DNA of 62,500 nt from Mesostigma viride (lineage: Eukaryota > Streptophyta > Mesostigmatophyceae > Mesostigmatales > Mesostigmataceae): the NCBI GenBank assembly GCA_009746045.1, contig RPFO01000130.1, positions 841,200-903,699 on the forward strand, written 5' to 3'. A program made the translations under genes and the position numbers. The notes under the pieces were generated by a model. The model did no database searches, was not told the origin of the DNA, and worked only from the letters and a program-made list of their open reading frames with translations. Numbering within the stretch: the stretch's first letter is position 1; every line of letters begins with the position of its first letter. Shown here piece by piece: positions 45,801-56,204 of the stretch.

Positions 45801-48800
45801 AGGGCCGCTATGCCTTCACCTGCGTGTGGAAGGCTGTCTGCGACATGGGCTGACTAATTCGTTCTGTACAAAGGGTTTCATGCTCGCCTGAATTTCCCTT
45901 TAATGACCCAGTTGTTTGTAATGGTCGGTGGCTATTAATTAGTGGTCCGAAAACATTAACAGTAGGTTTTATACGACTTGCTCGCAAAGATTCGTAATTG
46001 TTTGCACCGGCTGTGATTAGCTAGGGACCTGTAGGGTCGGCTGGTTGCTTAACGAATCTTTGGCTGATTGTTTTAGTGAGTATTAGAGATTTGAATTGAT
46101 GAGAAATGAGTTTTAGAGAGTTTTAGTGATTAATTATCGGATAGTGGACTCGGACCGGCCCAAGGGGTCGATGGGCGAGATTCATGTTTGTCAGTTTTGA
46201 GAACCTTGTACGACGACCTGTACGGTTAACGCACTAGCTTGGGGGTGCGTGGCCACGTTATTTGTAGTGGCGTTTTCAGCACTGTTCAGGCCGGCGCGTG
46301 GCGTATGCCGAAGTTAATTAATTTAGGATGATGTCAGCTTGTGTGCCGGCGGACCGTGCCTAAAGCAAGCTAGGCCGGCGATGATCCGTAATCGTTTCTT
46401 TCCCTCCCTCGCACCCTGGAGGCTTCTTGCTTCCGCGTGCAGACTGAGAAACCTTAAGGCCACTGTAACTTCTGCAATCGTGGCAGGGCTCCACTTTTTC
46501 TATCAATCAAATGCTGGTCTTCTTGGGAGCTTAGCAATCTAAAAGTACATTTTGGGATTGTTATTTGGAACGGGTACAGCGATTAACAAGAAATCATAAT
46601 TCTCGATGCCAGACTGCAGTGCAACTAACGAAAACTACTGCCGCTTTCCACTATGTTCATTTTGTCGGCACAGCCGCGCACGACGTAGAATGCAGCCTGA
46701 CCACCGGACTGGGACTTTGCCATCGAAGAGCCTGTTACCCCAAGTACATGGGCCATACATCGTCCCTTCTCATGTTGGCTTCCCATTTTTTTCTTCTACT
46801 CATGATCTGGGTGTTACGCCACGCCAACTAGTAGTCTTATGGCTGATAAGCTTTCCATAGGATCCAACTAATGCCATTTTTCTCCCTCTATTACTTTCTC
46901 CTTGTTGGGGGGGCAAAATCGCATAAGCAATTGACTTCTGTTCATACATGCACTTTCGGATACAATGTACTCCAGAAGGCACTGTTGAACCTCACCTGGC
47001 GTCTCAACCCAGACTGGATCACGAGGATAGTCGTCCAGATGGCAGGCGCGGGTGCAGGGGATCGCCCCACTCTCAGGGCCGGCTCTGAGCTCCCTCCGTT
47101 TGAGGTGAGAGAATGCGGTAGTGCATTGCCTGCGTGTTTGCTCCCTTAGTTGTTTGAGTAGAAAGAGTGTGTAGAGAGGCGCATTTAGGTTGGATGTTAG
47201 TTTATTGGCAGTGCACATGGCTCAAACATGCAGCCTAAATGTCGGTGAAAGTCGCTACCTGGCGGGAAGAGACAGATGCAATACCTGCCTAGTTTTGATG
47301 CGTGGACTCTGGCCTGGTCTCAATTATGTGGTTTCGTGCAGAGCACATGGATGTATTGGGAAACAAGTAGAGTGCTCAGTCACCTTAAACAAATAAACTA
47401 ACATACCTACATAACCCACAGCACCAGGAGGTCTTATGGATGGCATGGACTTTTTCGCCCCCTAGAGGCAAACCACCTCTGTCTAGCCTGACGGCCCTAA
47501 AGGGTACGACTTGGAATTGGATACATACCCTAATGCAGGCTATCTCTCAGACCTTTCTCAACCTCTCTGTCCCTCCCTCCCTCCCTCCGTCCCTCCCTCC
47601 CTCCCTCCCTCCCTCCCTCCCTCCCTCCCTCCCTCCTCCCTCCCTCCCTCCCTCCCTCCCTCCCTCCCTCCCTCCCTCCCTCCCTCCCTCCTCCCTCCCT
47701 CCCTCCCTCCTCCCTCCCTCCCTCCCTCCCCCTCCCTCCCTCCCTCCCTCCCTCCCTCCTCTCCTCCCTCCCTCCCCTCCCCCTCCCTCCCTCCTCTCCT
47801 CCTCACTCCTCCTCCCTCCCTCCCTCCCTCCCTCCCTCCTCCCTCCCTCCCTCCCTCCCCCTCCCTCCCTCCCTCCCTCCCTCCCTCCCTCCCTCCCTCC
47901 CTCCCTCCCTCCCTCCCTCCCTCCCTCCTCCTCCCTCCCTCCCTCCTCCCTCCCTCCTCCCTCCCTCCCTCCCTCCTCTCCTCCCTCCCTCCTCCCTCCC
48001 TCCCTCCCTCTCCCTCCCTCCCTCCCTCCCTCCCTCCCTCCTCCCTCCCTCCCTCCCTCCCTCCCTCCCTCCCTCCCTCCCTCCCTCCCTCCCTCCCTCC
48101 CTCCCTCCCTCCCTCCCTCCCTCCCTCCCTCCCTCCCTCCCTCCCTCCCTCCCTCCCTCCCTCCCTCTCTCCTCCCTCGCTCCCTCACTCCCTCGCTTTC
48201 TGTCTGTCTCTCTCTTGGACACGCTCACATATTTTTTTTTTTACTTTTTTGGCGTGCACCCAGGTCTTGTTGGAGGGGGAAGATGGCACCACCCGCGACG
48301 CCACGCTTGATGACGCGATCGCTCTCAGTGTCACCCTGGTCCTCCCAGGCATCCCTGAGGGCAGGGTTGTCCGTCTGGAACCAGTGGACAGCGCCTTCAC
48401 CGAGAAGGTGTCCTTTGTTCCCGAACGGGCGTCGAGGCTGGAGGATGCGGGAACATACAAGGTCGTTGCCAGGTGGCAAAACACCAGGATCCCAGACCAG
48501 CACTCGGACGTCACAGGCGTGTGCTCTTTTGAGGTCACCCAAGGGGGTGAGTTCGTTGAATGGCAGGGAGACTATGGCACGTGTTCATAAATCATAATGC
48601 TGTCATTATTGGAAACCACCGTGGCCATGCATTTTCTTCCAAGCCCTTAGGGCTACACGCCGGCAGTGACCGTATGCTGGCATTACACTGTTGGTTGAAC
48701 GTGCCTAGTCTATCATGTCCCGCAGTCAGTGCACGCTATAGAATGTGTGTAATTCCATTAATTGTCTTCTAATCAGCAGACTCACAGTCCCTGGATATGA

Positions 48801-50621
48801 ATATCGCAAGGACAGGTCCGCCTTATTACGGCCTAACGGCCACGTGTTGAGTTTCAGGACCTCCTCTCGGTGTTTCCACGTTATCTATCCTTGGCTGTAC
48901 CCTAGCTATCGTAATAAAAATGCATGAGGACAGACCTGTCTGCCTTATGGCCTTGTGTTGTGCCAAGGTGCTTGTTCGTATTGTACATATTGGTATGTAG
49001 GTTATTCACTGATCAGGATGAGGCCAGGGGCGAGGCTCTGCATATGTTAATGGCAAGGTTGTTCAGGGCAAGGTATTGAGGTTATTCCATTATAAGGATG
49101 AGACCAGGGGCAAGGCTGTTCATATGTTAATAACGGCAAGGTTGTTCAGGGCAAGCTTGTTTGCACGGTATGTTGGTTGTTTCATATTAAGGACGAGGCA
49201 AGGGGCATTAGGTGTTCATATTTTGCTACTCTGAAAGCATTTATTTATAGGTTTTCGAATGTATCAATTGTAGTCTAGGAATGACCAATTAAAATTTGGC
49301 CAACTTTGATATGCCGTTCATGTTCTACGCGCAGGTGTTCCGGCGAAGCTGGTGGCACCCGACTGGGAGCCTGGCCAAACGTTTGACAACGTCAACCGGA
49401 CCCAGCTTGTGAGCAGCGCGTTGAGAGTCTACTGCGTTGATAGGTGAGGCTTCCTCACGTGCTCCTGACCTGTGATTGTTGAGCTCAGGCCTAATGCATG
49501 GCCCCCCCACCACGCATTCCAAGGCCACTTCAGCAGACACGAGGTCACTACAGCAGACAGGGCACATGTACACTTCCCTCACTTCTAGATATACTTCTAA
49601 GGGCTACAAAAATGGTGGGGTGTGGTGGGGGGGTACAGGATGAAGGGTTCGTGGGTGCTGAAGTGTTTCTGTTTTGTTTGGGCCCATCTGGAACGCTTAG
49701 TAGTGGACCTAGAGTCTTTACCATGAGACGCCTCAGTCATGCTCGTGTCTAGCTGGCAGGGTTACTAAAAGAGACCACAAAAATAGGCGAGGGCATTTGT
49801 GCCTAGAGTCTGCAGTAGGAGACGACTCAGGCATGCTCGTTGTTGCCCTGTCAGGATGCCAAGCTGGTGGCCCACTTCCAATTTTGTCACCCACAGCATA
49901 CGCCAGCCGATTTGCCTGCCCATCACTCCTATATATATTTTACAGATGCGTTACTATGATATCTTAGTTAGACGAGTATGGTTCGTATGTCATGTACACA
50001 GCATATAGTGTGGCTGGTTGTCTGGTGCACGATTGTGCACCATGTAGTTAAGTACACCTTTGTAGGAAACGCTCTGCGAGAGCCAGGGAAGATGCGGGTG
50101 TGTGGCCACCTTCTTTCTCATGGCAACTTGTTGACAAGGCTGCCAGAGTTCCTGTTTGTGAAAAACACATCAAATAAGAGTACTCTGATGGATCCCTAGA
50201 AGTTCTTGTTAGCCAAGGGTCAAGTCCAATTTAGCTACAGGCGAATAGGCATGGCATATGAGAATAATAACTTGATCAGTGGCACTCATCCCTCCACAGC
50301 TGGTGGGTGCTTGTGATACTCTGCCTCTGCAGCGACAATGACCCCACCAACGAGTACAGCGGGGCCGTGGAGGTGGCTGTGCTTCCCAGGGACGCCCCGA
50401 CAGGTGGCAGCGCACCGCTGCTCGCGTACCCAACCCTGGAAGATGGCACGCTCACGTTCTCGATGCATAGAGGGGAGCTCATCCTTCCGCCACCCGCGCT
50501 GCGATTGCGTGCGCGAGCGGGGCGGGTAAATGGCAACTATGTGCTGCAGGTGACCCCTGTGCCCAACAAGGGCGTGTTGGAACCTCTGCAGCTGGATTTT
50601 GCATTTACCAACCTGGTATGA
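42716..50621 (+). CDS. Gene A: large protein with Ig-like repeats, tentatively SMCHD1/GMI1-like
   Basis: Exons: about 42716-43394 (start uncertain), 44359-45443, 46976-47104, 48264-48546, 49335-49443, 50333-50621 (TGA). Phases 1, 0, 0, 1, 2 agree at every junction; about 857 residues. Recognisable stretches: [64 protein letters not shown], a serine-rich linker, [44 protein letters not shown] (Ig-like E-F strand pattern), [36 protein letters not shown] and [18 protein letters not shown]. The order, a domain entering as [12 protein letters not shown] followed by strands like [10 protein letters not shown], recalls the Ig-like modules of SMCHD1/GMI1 chromatin proteins. This is memory-based and weak. 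No ATPase or hinge was seen. The last four exons have an inverted paralogue at 61963-58406. Confidence 0.6.
43395..44358 (+). other. Gene A intron 1
   Basis: Donor GCAG|GTGAGG at 43395 and acceptor AAACGCAG at 44358. No repeat array and no additional exon is evident. Confidence 0.6.
45752..46410 (+). mobile_element. LINE 3' UTR copy in gene A intron 2
   Basis: Closely similar to 59058-59650: both contain TAACGCATGCGGGAAAGATA, GCTATTAATTAGTGGTCCGA, GTAGGTTTTATACGACTTGC and TGCGTGGCCACGTT. Both end near a GATCCG(T/C)AAT sequence. There is no coding part; it is a 5'-truncated copy of the family at 16470 and 58868. Confidence 0.8.
46411..46975 (+). other. Rest of gene A intron 2
   Basis: Unique sequence without recognisable features. 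It ends with the acceptor ACTCCAG before exon 46976. Confidence 0.5.
47570..48182. repeat. 600-bp (CCCT)n polypyrimidine tract
   Basis: Nearly pure CCCT/CCT repeats on the + strand, followed by TCTG/CTCT runs and T-tracts up to 48250. It lies directly before the 3' splice site of gene A exon 48264. A homopurine-homopyrimidine tract of this length can form triplex DNA. Long open frames of Ser-Leu-Pro or Arg-Glu-Gly repeats are artefacts. Confidence 0.96.
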
Positions 50622-50995
50622 ATGATAGCCTGGCCATGCGTAACTGTATTATTGCATGAACACGGGATGGTGCCCCCGTTCAGCTGTGATGCCCATGTCA
50701 TATGCTGATATTGCATTTTGTTACCAATCACCAGACTGCCACCAGGGAGGCCCCATGTATTCATTACTTCCCTGACAAATGACTACCAATGTATATTGAA
50801 TTAGGATCGCTTTCATTATACCAGCGGGGGATCAAACAGGATGGTGCATGCATACTGAGTGTGGGTAGTATAAGAGGGCTACTGACCTGAGTTCTTGGCG
50901 TGGTACAGGCCATGCCTGCTGAACCTAGATTGTGGCTCAGAGAGCTGTAACCCCACCCCCATCAGGGCCATTGGTTGTGCTGCTGTACTACAATC
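50622..50995 (+). other. Downstream of gene A; nothing recognised
   Basis: Moderate-GC unique sequence, with no gene or repeat array seen. Confidence 0.4.
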
Positions 50996-51064
50996 CTGAT
51001 CGATGAAAACCTACAGCTTAGATGCTACTTTGAAAGTAGTTAGCTGTAGGTGTTCATCGATCAG
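50995..51064. ncRNA. 66-nt near-perfect hairpin, possible small-RNA precursor
   Basis: TGATCGATGAAAACCTACAG (then CT) at 50997-51018 is complementary, with one mismatch, to the stretch ending at 51062 (AGCTGTAGGTGTTCATCGAT then CA). An inner CTACTTT/AAAGTAG pair extends the stem to almost the whole loop. It resembles a miRNA-like precursor or the remnant of a tiny foldback element. No expression evidence. Confidence 0.4.
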
Positions 51065-51395
51065 CTTTATAAACACGGTGTCAAGTCTTCATCTTCCGAT
51101 TCATGGAGGATATGTGTTGACATGTCAAGGACATTGTTAGATATAATTATGTGTCTCCTGACCACTACTTATTCAATTTATACTACTTCTATTATTTTTT
51201 ATGCCCTGCCACCTACAGTATACATTAGCAGTATTGTCCAGCTTTGGCTGGACTGCCTTGCGCTTGCGACAGCTTTGGCTGGACTGCGCCTTGCGCTGGT
51301 GAGGCCGCCCTGGACAGGGGCTGGCTCTGATTGGAAGCATGTTGCATGTCATGACTGCAGGCAGGCTGAACGCAGCAGCAGCAGCCGTGGTTTGC

Positions 51396-51427
51396 CCATT
51401 AGCAATGAGGATTTGTACGCTGATATA
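51396..51427 (+). pseudogene. LINE RT fragment, left of an insertion
   Basis: GLPISNEDLYAD matches ISNEDLYADLPYVSH of the LINE at 20568-21324. The homology stops at the TACGCTGATATA duplication and resumes at 53457. Confidence 0.7.
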
Positions 51428-53456
51428 ATTCATTCATTAATTCATTAGACTCGTGCTCCTGTTGGGGAGTCACGGAGCACCGAAGTGCTTTTAATCCCTG
51501 TGTGTGCACCACAGGAAGAAAGGGCAGAAACCGGCCCCCTTGCTCCTTCATGCCAGAGGCATGCCACAGCTGCAATCGGACCCGATAAACGATCCGGCAA
51601 GATCTGTGGGTGCAATAAGACCCATGTGAGCATATCATAACAAGGAGCGTGGGCAAGTAATCTGAGCATAGCCAGGACGTAGCATATGGCTGTACAAGGA
51701 CTAAGCTAAGGCTAATAATGGCTGGTGGTGTACCGTGTGGTGGAGGTGCACGTGGCTAGGTATGGCACAGCTAGGCAAACATTCTAGGCATGGCTGCCAT
51801 GGCGGCAGTGACTACCAATGGATACAAGCTAGGGCTATTCAAGCTATTCTAGCCCGCAGGGGGCGTCCACATCTTATGGTTGATCATCAGGTCCCCGCCC
51901 CTCCAGTACACCTTGGGCTTCTGGGGGTCCTGCGTGTGGCGGAGGTATTCCGGCCACAGGTCGCGTCGCTGCTGTTGCTGGGCGCGGGGGTCAGGTCGTT
52001 GTCCAGCGTCCAGGTGAGGTCGTGCAACCTCTTGCGACGAGAAAGGAACCGCTGCTTGTCCTCACGGGAGGGGAAGGTGAGCAGGACTGGTGGGGGAGCC
52101 GCCTTGTCCCGTGAGTGGGGAAGGCGGCGGCACCCATGCAGTTCTACCTCACCTACCAGGCCCATCAGCATGGCCGGTCCTTAAGCTCGTCGGCAAGGGT
52201 GGTTGGTCAACGTCTCACCTGGCTTCTGGGGGAAGCGACGCAGCACCACCCGGGAGTCGCGGTGGGCGCGGTCGGTGGCCTCCCGTTGTTGCATGTGCCT
52301 GGCCAGCGAAGGTCTTCAAGCTCCTGGAGTCTCGTAGCGATGGCGTCGGTAGTTGACGCGGTCGCTGTCCGGCGCAGCAGGTCCGCATAGGGGAGGGGCA
52401 GGTGGTCGCCAGCATCCTGCCGGGGCGGCTGGGATGCGATGGTGGCCGTCTGCTCCGCTATCTTTGGGACCTGTGAGGCCAGCTAGGGCCTCGGTGTGGG
52501 CGGTGATGGCTTCAAGCTTCTTCATGAGCACGCCACACTTGCCCTCCACCAGGTTTAGGCGAGAGACAAGTGCAGCGTGCGTCTCAGATGCCTGCGCCGC
52601 GGTGTGCAGCACCGTGAACTCAGTGGGGTTGGAGCTTGTGGACGACCTTGGTTTCCATGCACTGACATTGGAGACCCGGGCCTCCACCGTGTTGACCGTT
52701 GTGTTCAGCGAGGTCAGCTTCTCGGCCAACGGCCAGGTCACGCGTGCTCCTCCAGCACTAGCTGCTGGGATGTCATCCTTGCAGAGGGAGGGAGCCGATG
52801 TGGCTGTCGGCTGCGCAGGCTGGGCTGGGGTGCGGATCTTGGCGACGATTTTGTCCATAGGTAGCTGGAAGAAGCTGCACATGATAGCGAGGCGGTGGTT
52901 GAGATCTGGCCTGGCAAAGAACACCTCCAGGGCCGCCGTCGGCGGGGATGCCGGGCCCTAAGGGCACAAGGACTCTTGCGTTCCTGTGCTAAGAAATGCA
53001 CTATTTCGGCCCATTCTTCTTTGGTCAGTTGCAGCCAGTTGCTGAAAGAAAAGCAGTCGTAATGATTCTGGTAGGTACTTTCGCCATTTCATTACAAGGT
53101 GTTCGTGGCAGGGTTTCTTGAGCTCGGGCGAGGCGCTGGGCGATGGTTTTGCTGGCGATGGGTTGGCGGGCCCAGACGGCTGGGCAAGGATGATGGTGAG
53201 TGGGTTGGGCCGGGACGGTCGGAAAGCTCCTTTTCCAAACCTTGCTTGGCTTTTGGAGTCGTCATATAGCTGCTTGTCACGTGCGTAACTTTGTCGATAT
53301 TGCGTTTTAGCCGACGTAACCAATTATACTGGCGGGTGCGTCTTAATAAGGCGCATCGAATGCAAATGTGATCTGACCGAATTTGGGGCTCAGACGCAAA
53401 AGATTTGAGCTCCGCCGTCAGCCATACCGCCGTCAGCCATTTTCGTTAAAAGGGGG
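51428..53456 (-). mobile_element. 2-kb retroelement with decayed ORF1, inserted in another LINE
   Basis: Flanked by TACGCTGATATA (51416-51427) and TACGCTGATTTA (53457-53468), a 12-bp target duplication with one mismatch. On the minus strand it starts with a 5' UTR containing ATGGCTGACGGCGGAGCTCA, then an ORF1-like reading in shifting frames: AQTQYRQ-type basic start near 53310, proline-rich stretch, LNHRLAIMCSFFQLPMDKIV, a coiled region ARVTWPLAEKLTSLNTTV, RDSRVVLRRFPQKPGET (RNA-binding-like), PPPVLLTFPSREDKQRFLSR and DLWPEYLRHTQDPQKPKVYW. The frame changes at least at about 52960, 52460, 52300 and 51985. The 3' end has the GTGCTCC…GGAGCAC hairpin and an (ATTAATGA)-type tail. No RT is present, so it depended on enzymes from elsewhere. 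Confidence 0.7.
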
Positions 53457-53760
53457 TACGCTGATTTACAATATGTTTCCCATATTCGTAGTCACAGGCG
53501 CCTGGGCCTAGCCATGCAGCTTGGCCCGCACAGATCAGGTAGACACATAAGATAGACTAGGTGGCACCATGCAAGCCCGCACTGTCAGCCCGGCGTTTCA
53601 AATGTCCTCACATGGCGTGCCCCATGCAGGCCGCGCATGGCCGGGCCGCCATCCGTGGACTTTCCGTGATTACTAGGCTAGGCATGGACATGTGCTACCC
53701 TAGGGCGGGAAAGGCTCACGCCCGGGCTGCCTCCGGTTTTATGGTTTTTGTGGGTGAACC
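53457..53760 (+). pseudogene. LINE RT fragment, right of an insertion
   Basis: VSHIRSHRRLGLA and following DNA match the LINE at 20568-21324 (minus) through GACATGTGCTAC and CCCGGGCTGCCTCC. Frameshifts and stops are present. Confidence 0.7.
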
Positions 53761-53884
53761 CTGGGTATGGCCCCTAAAACCCCTCGCTCTGGCTCAGGCT
53801 CCGGGAGAAGGGCTTCTCCCGGAAGGCTCCTTTATTATATTCTCGTGGGCTATCAGGGGTACGTTAGCATGCAACCTAGGCCTA

Positions 53885-54090
53885 CGAGCCACCGACGAGC
53901 CACGAGCCACGAGCCACGAGCCACGAGCCACGAGCCTGGCACGAGCCACGAGCCACGAGCCACGAGCCACGAGCCACGAGCCACGAGCCACGCGAGCCAC
54001 GAGCCACGAGCCATGCGAGCCACGAGCCACGAGCCACGAGCCACGAGCCACGAGCCACGAGCCACGAGCCACGAGCCACGAGCCACGAGG
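53885..54090. repeat. GAGCCAC heptanucleotide array
   Basis: About 29 copies of GAGCCAC, a few disrupted (GAGCCTGGCAC, GCGAGCCATGC). An inverted remnant of three to four copies is at 54630-54653, on the outer side of the foldback. Confidence 0.95.
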
Positions 54091-54635
54091 TAGCCATGGC
54101 AGTGACGGCGACGCTCATAACTTTGCCGTCTGGAAACCAAATTCGGCCGTGAATATCACAATCGCTTCGTCTTTCTAAGACGCACACGCTGACATATTTT
54201 CCCGAAGCTATCACGCAATATTGTGACGAGCAAACACTCGTCTGCGCAACGCAGCCTGGCGGCTGCGATGAGCCAAGAATATACGCCTGATCCCAAACGC
54301 AGTCGCCCAGCAGAACCGCGGTTTCGGCCCCAACCCTTAATTCAATGTCGACGACCACGACTGGACCAACATGGCGGTCTAGTGGCACCGCTGCCTTCCG
54401 GGCCTCAGGGCGGAGCTGCAGCCAGAGCTGCAGACGTATTTTCAGGGCTTAGCTCAGCCGCCAGGCTGCGTTGCGTAGAGGAGCATTTGCTCGTCATGAT
54501 ATTGCGCAATAGCTTCGGGAAAATATATATCAGCGTGTGCGTCTTAAAAAGACGAAGCGATTGTGATATTCACGGCTGACTTTGGTGCCCAAACGTGAAA
54601 GTTATGAGCTCCGCCGTCAGCCATGGCTACCTCGT
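54086..54635. mobile_element. Foldback made of two inverted LINE 5'-end copies
   Basis: About 165-190 bp at 54090-54255 (AGCCATGGCAGTGACGGCG, ATATCACAATCGCTTCGTCT, TTTTCCCGAAGCTAT, CAACGCAGCCTGGCGGCTG) is inverted at 54462-54632 with roughly 85-90 % match. The outer ends share GGCTGACGGCGGAGCTCA with the 5' end of the element at 51428-53456, so the arms look like head-to-head 5' UTRs. About 200 bases separate the arms. Confidence 0.65.
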
Positions 54636-54655
54636 GGCTCGTGGCTCGTGGCTCT

Positions 54656-56200
54656 TTATATTAACTATAGATAGCCATCTGTTATGGCCATGTTATGTAT
54701 TTGTACACTCCCAGGGTACGTTATGTATTTGTACATTCTCAGCCAGGGCATACATATGAATGTGAATGTGAATATGAATGGCAAACACATGAATACCCAT
54801 GTTATAGCCAATGATGTAGACGTATGTTGGTGGAGCTGCTATTAATACCATGTGGGGCATTGTGGGTGAATCCGGGGGTCATACAGCCATATATCCTCGC
54901 CAGCATGGATGGAAAACTGCTGGCTTAATTTATCGAACACACCAAGTCCTGCCTAGACCTGCCAACATGCCTACCCCCCGTCAGTTTCATCCGGTTTGTT
55001 TGTATCTGTACTGTAGCCCACTAACCCAGGACGCGGTGCCCCATAGCACAGTGCCTCCACAGTACACCTGCAGTGCCTCCATGATATATAGCATGTTCAA
55101 TTGTTCATGGGGTGCCAGTCGGGAGTTACCCGCGTCGATCCACGTACGTACGCCTTAGATCCGCCCTTCGGTTTATGATTTCTCGGCTTCTTTAATTTCA
55201 ACAGGCTGTGTCTCGCCGTTGGGGCCGTGCCTAGATACCCTGCATGTGTTAATGGCATGGTCTAGCTAGGCTCACCCCCACGGTGCTTATTATGCTCATC
55301 GGTCCCGTGGTCTGTTTGCGGTCCCGGCCCATATATCAGTGGTCTGTTCTTCTTGATTGTGCTTCTTCACAACAGGATGCCGTTCCCGCTGCCGGCCGGC
55401 CATGCAGCGATGCAACTGGAGGCGCCCCCAGCTCCCGCAGGGTCAGACCCTGCAAGGGGGGCATGATGACACGTGCGGATCTATAGGTCAACTGCCCACA
55501 TCAGTATCACACCCGAGTGATCCTTCGGCAACCACGGTCGACCTGCGATTGGTGGCGCTGGTCCACACGCGCGCCAAGGCATGTACCGCTACATGCATAC
55601 CTGGTACCCGGGCGCGGTGGTGGTGAACAGGCAAACACACCGGCGACAGCCGGTCTGGCCGGGCTCTGCATGTGCAGCAGGCCAACACCGGACAACACTG
55701 TCCGACATATATCCGCATATGTGGCTGACCTGGGTTCCTCGGTGGTTATAGTATGCTGGTTGACCGCGCCAGATGGCCGACCTGACCGCAATCCTCGCCA
55801 TGCACCGATGGCCGGAGCTGGGTGCGTACCTGGTGGGGCACCTTCCTTTGCTCGAGCCAATCAAGATATGCGCCAGGCCGTCGCATGCCACACGGACGGC
55901 CGTGGACGCTTCTTTCCTGCATGGGGGTGATGCGGATCATATTATATGTGGGGAGGACATGTCTCACCTGAGCAAGCTACTAAGGCCGCATGCGTCTGCG
56001 CGATCGTGGCATGGCCCATGCCCCGGTGCCCGCGCCAGCTGACAGAGCTCGATCGTAATTAATTAATACATAGCCGGGGCACACGAACTGGTTGGCGGGA
56101 GGAGGTCGCGAGGCAGTCTGCAAGGCAATCACCCACCTGGACACGGGAAGCTACAAGAACATCATCCAAGGCCTCGAAATTAGACGGTATGGCCCCAATT
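54656..56200. other. Unassigned region before the LRR gene
   Basis: Several frames above 75 codons occur (for example 55517-55930 and 55773-56042), but none has recognisable motifs or splice signals in agreement. Some may be upstream exons of the LRR gene. Confidence 0.3.
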
Positions 56201-56204
56201 CCTC

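Noticed and set aside
47440-48228. Ser-Leu-Pro and Arg-Glu-Gly repeat proteins
   Set aside because: They come from the CCCT tract, continuing by chance into the true exon at 48264 in one frame.
51428-51480. Helitron 3' end
   Set aside because: On the minus strand a hairpin is followed by CTAAT, but other copies of the hairpin lack a CTRR end and have ATTAAT tails, and a 12-bp target duplication flanks the element, which fits a retroelement.
55283-56042. Several frames of 67-137 codons
   Set aside because: No recognisable motif, no agreeing splice sites, and multiple overlapping frames on both strands, as in non-coding GC-rich DNA.
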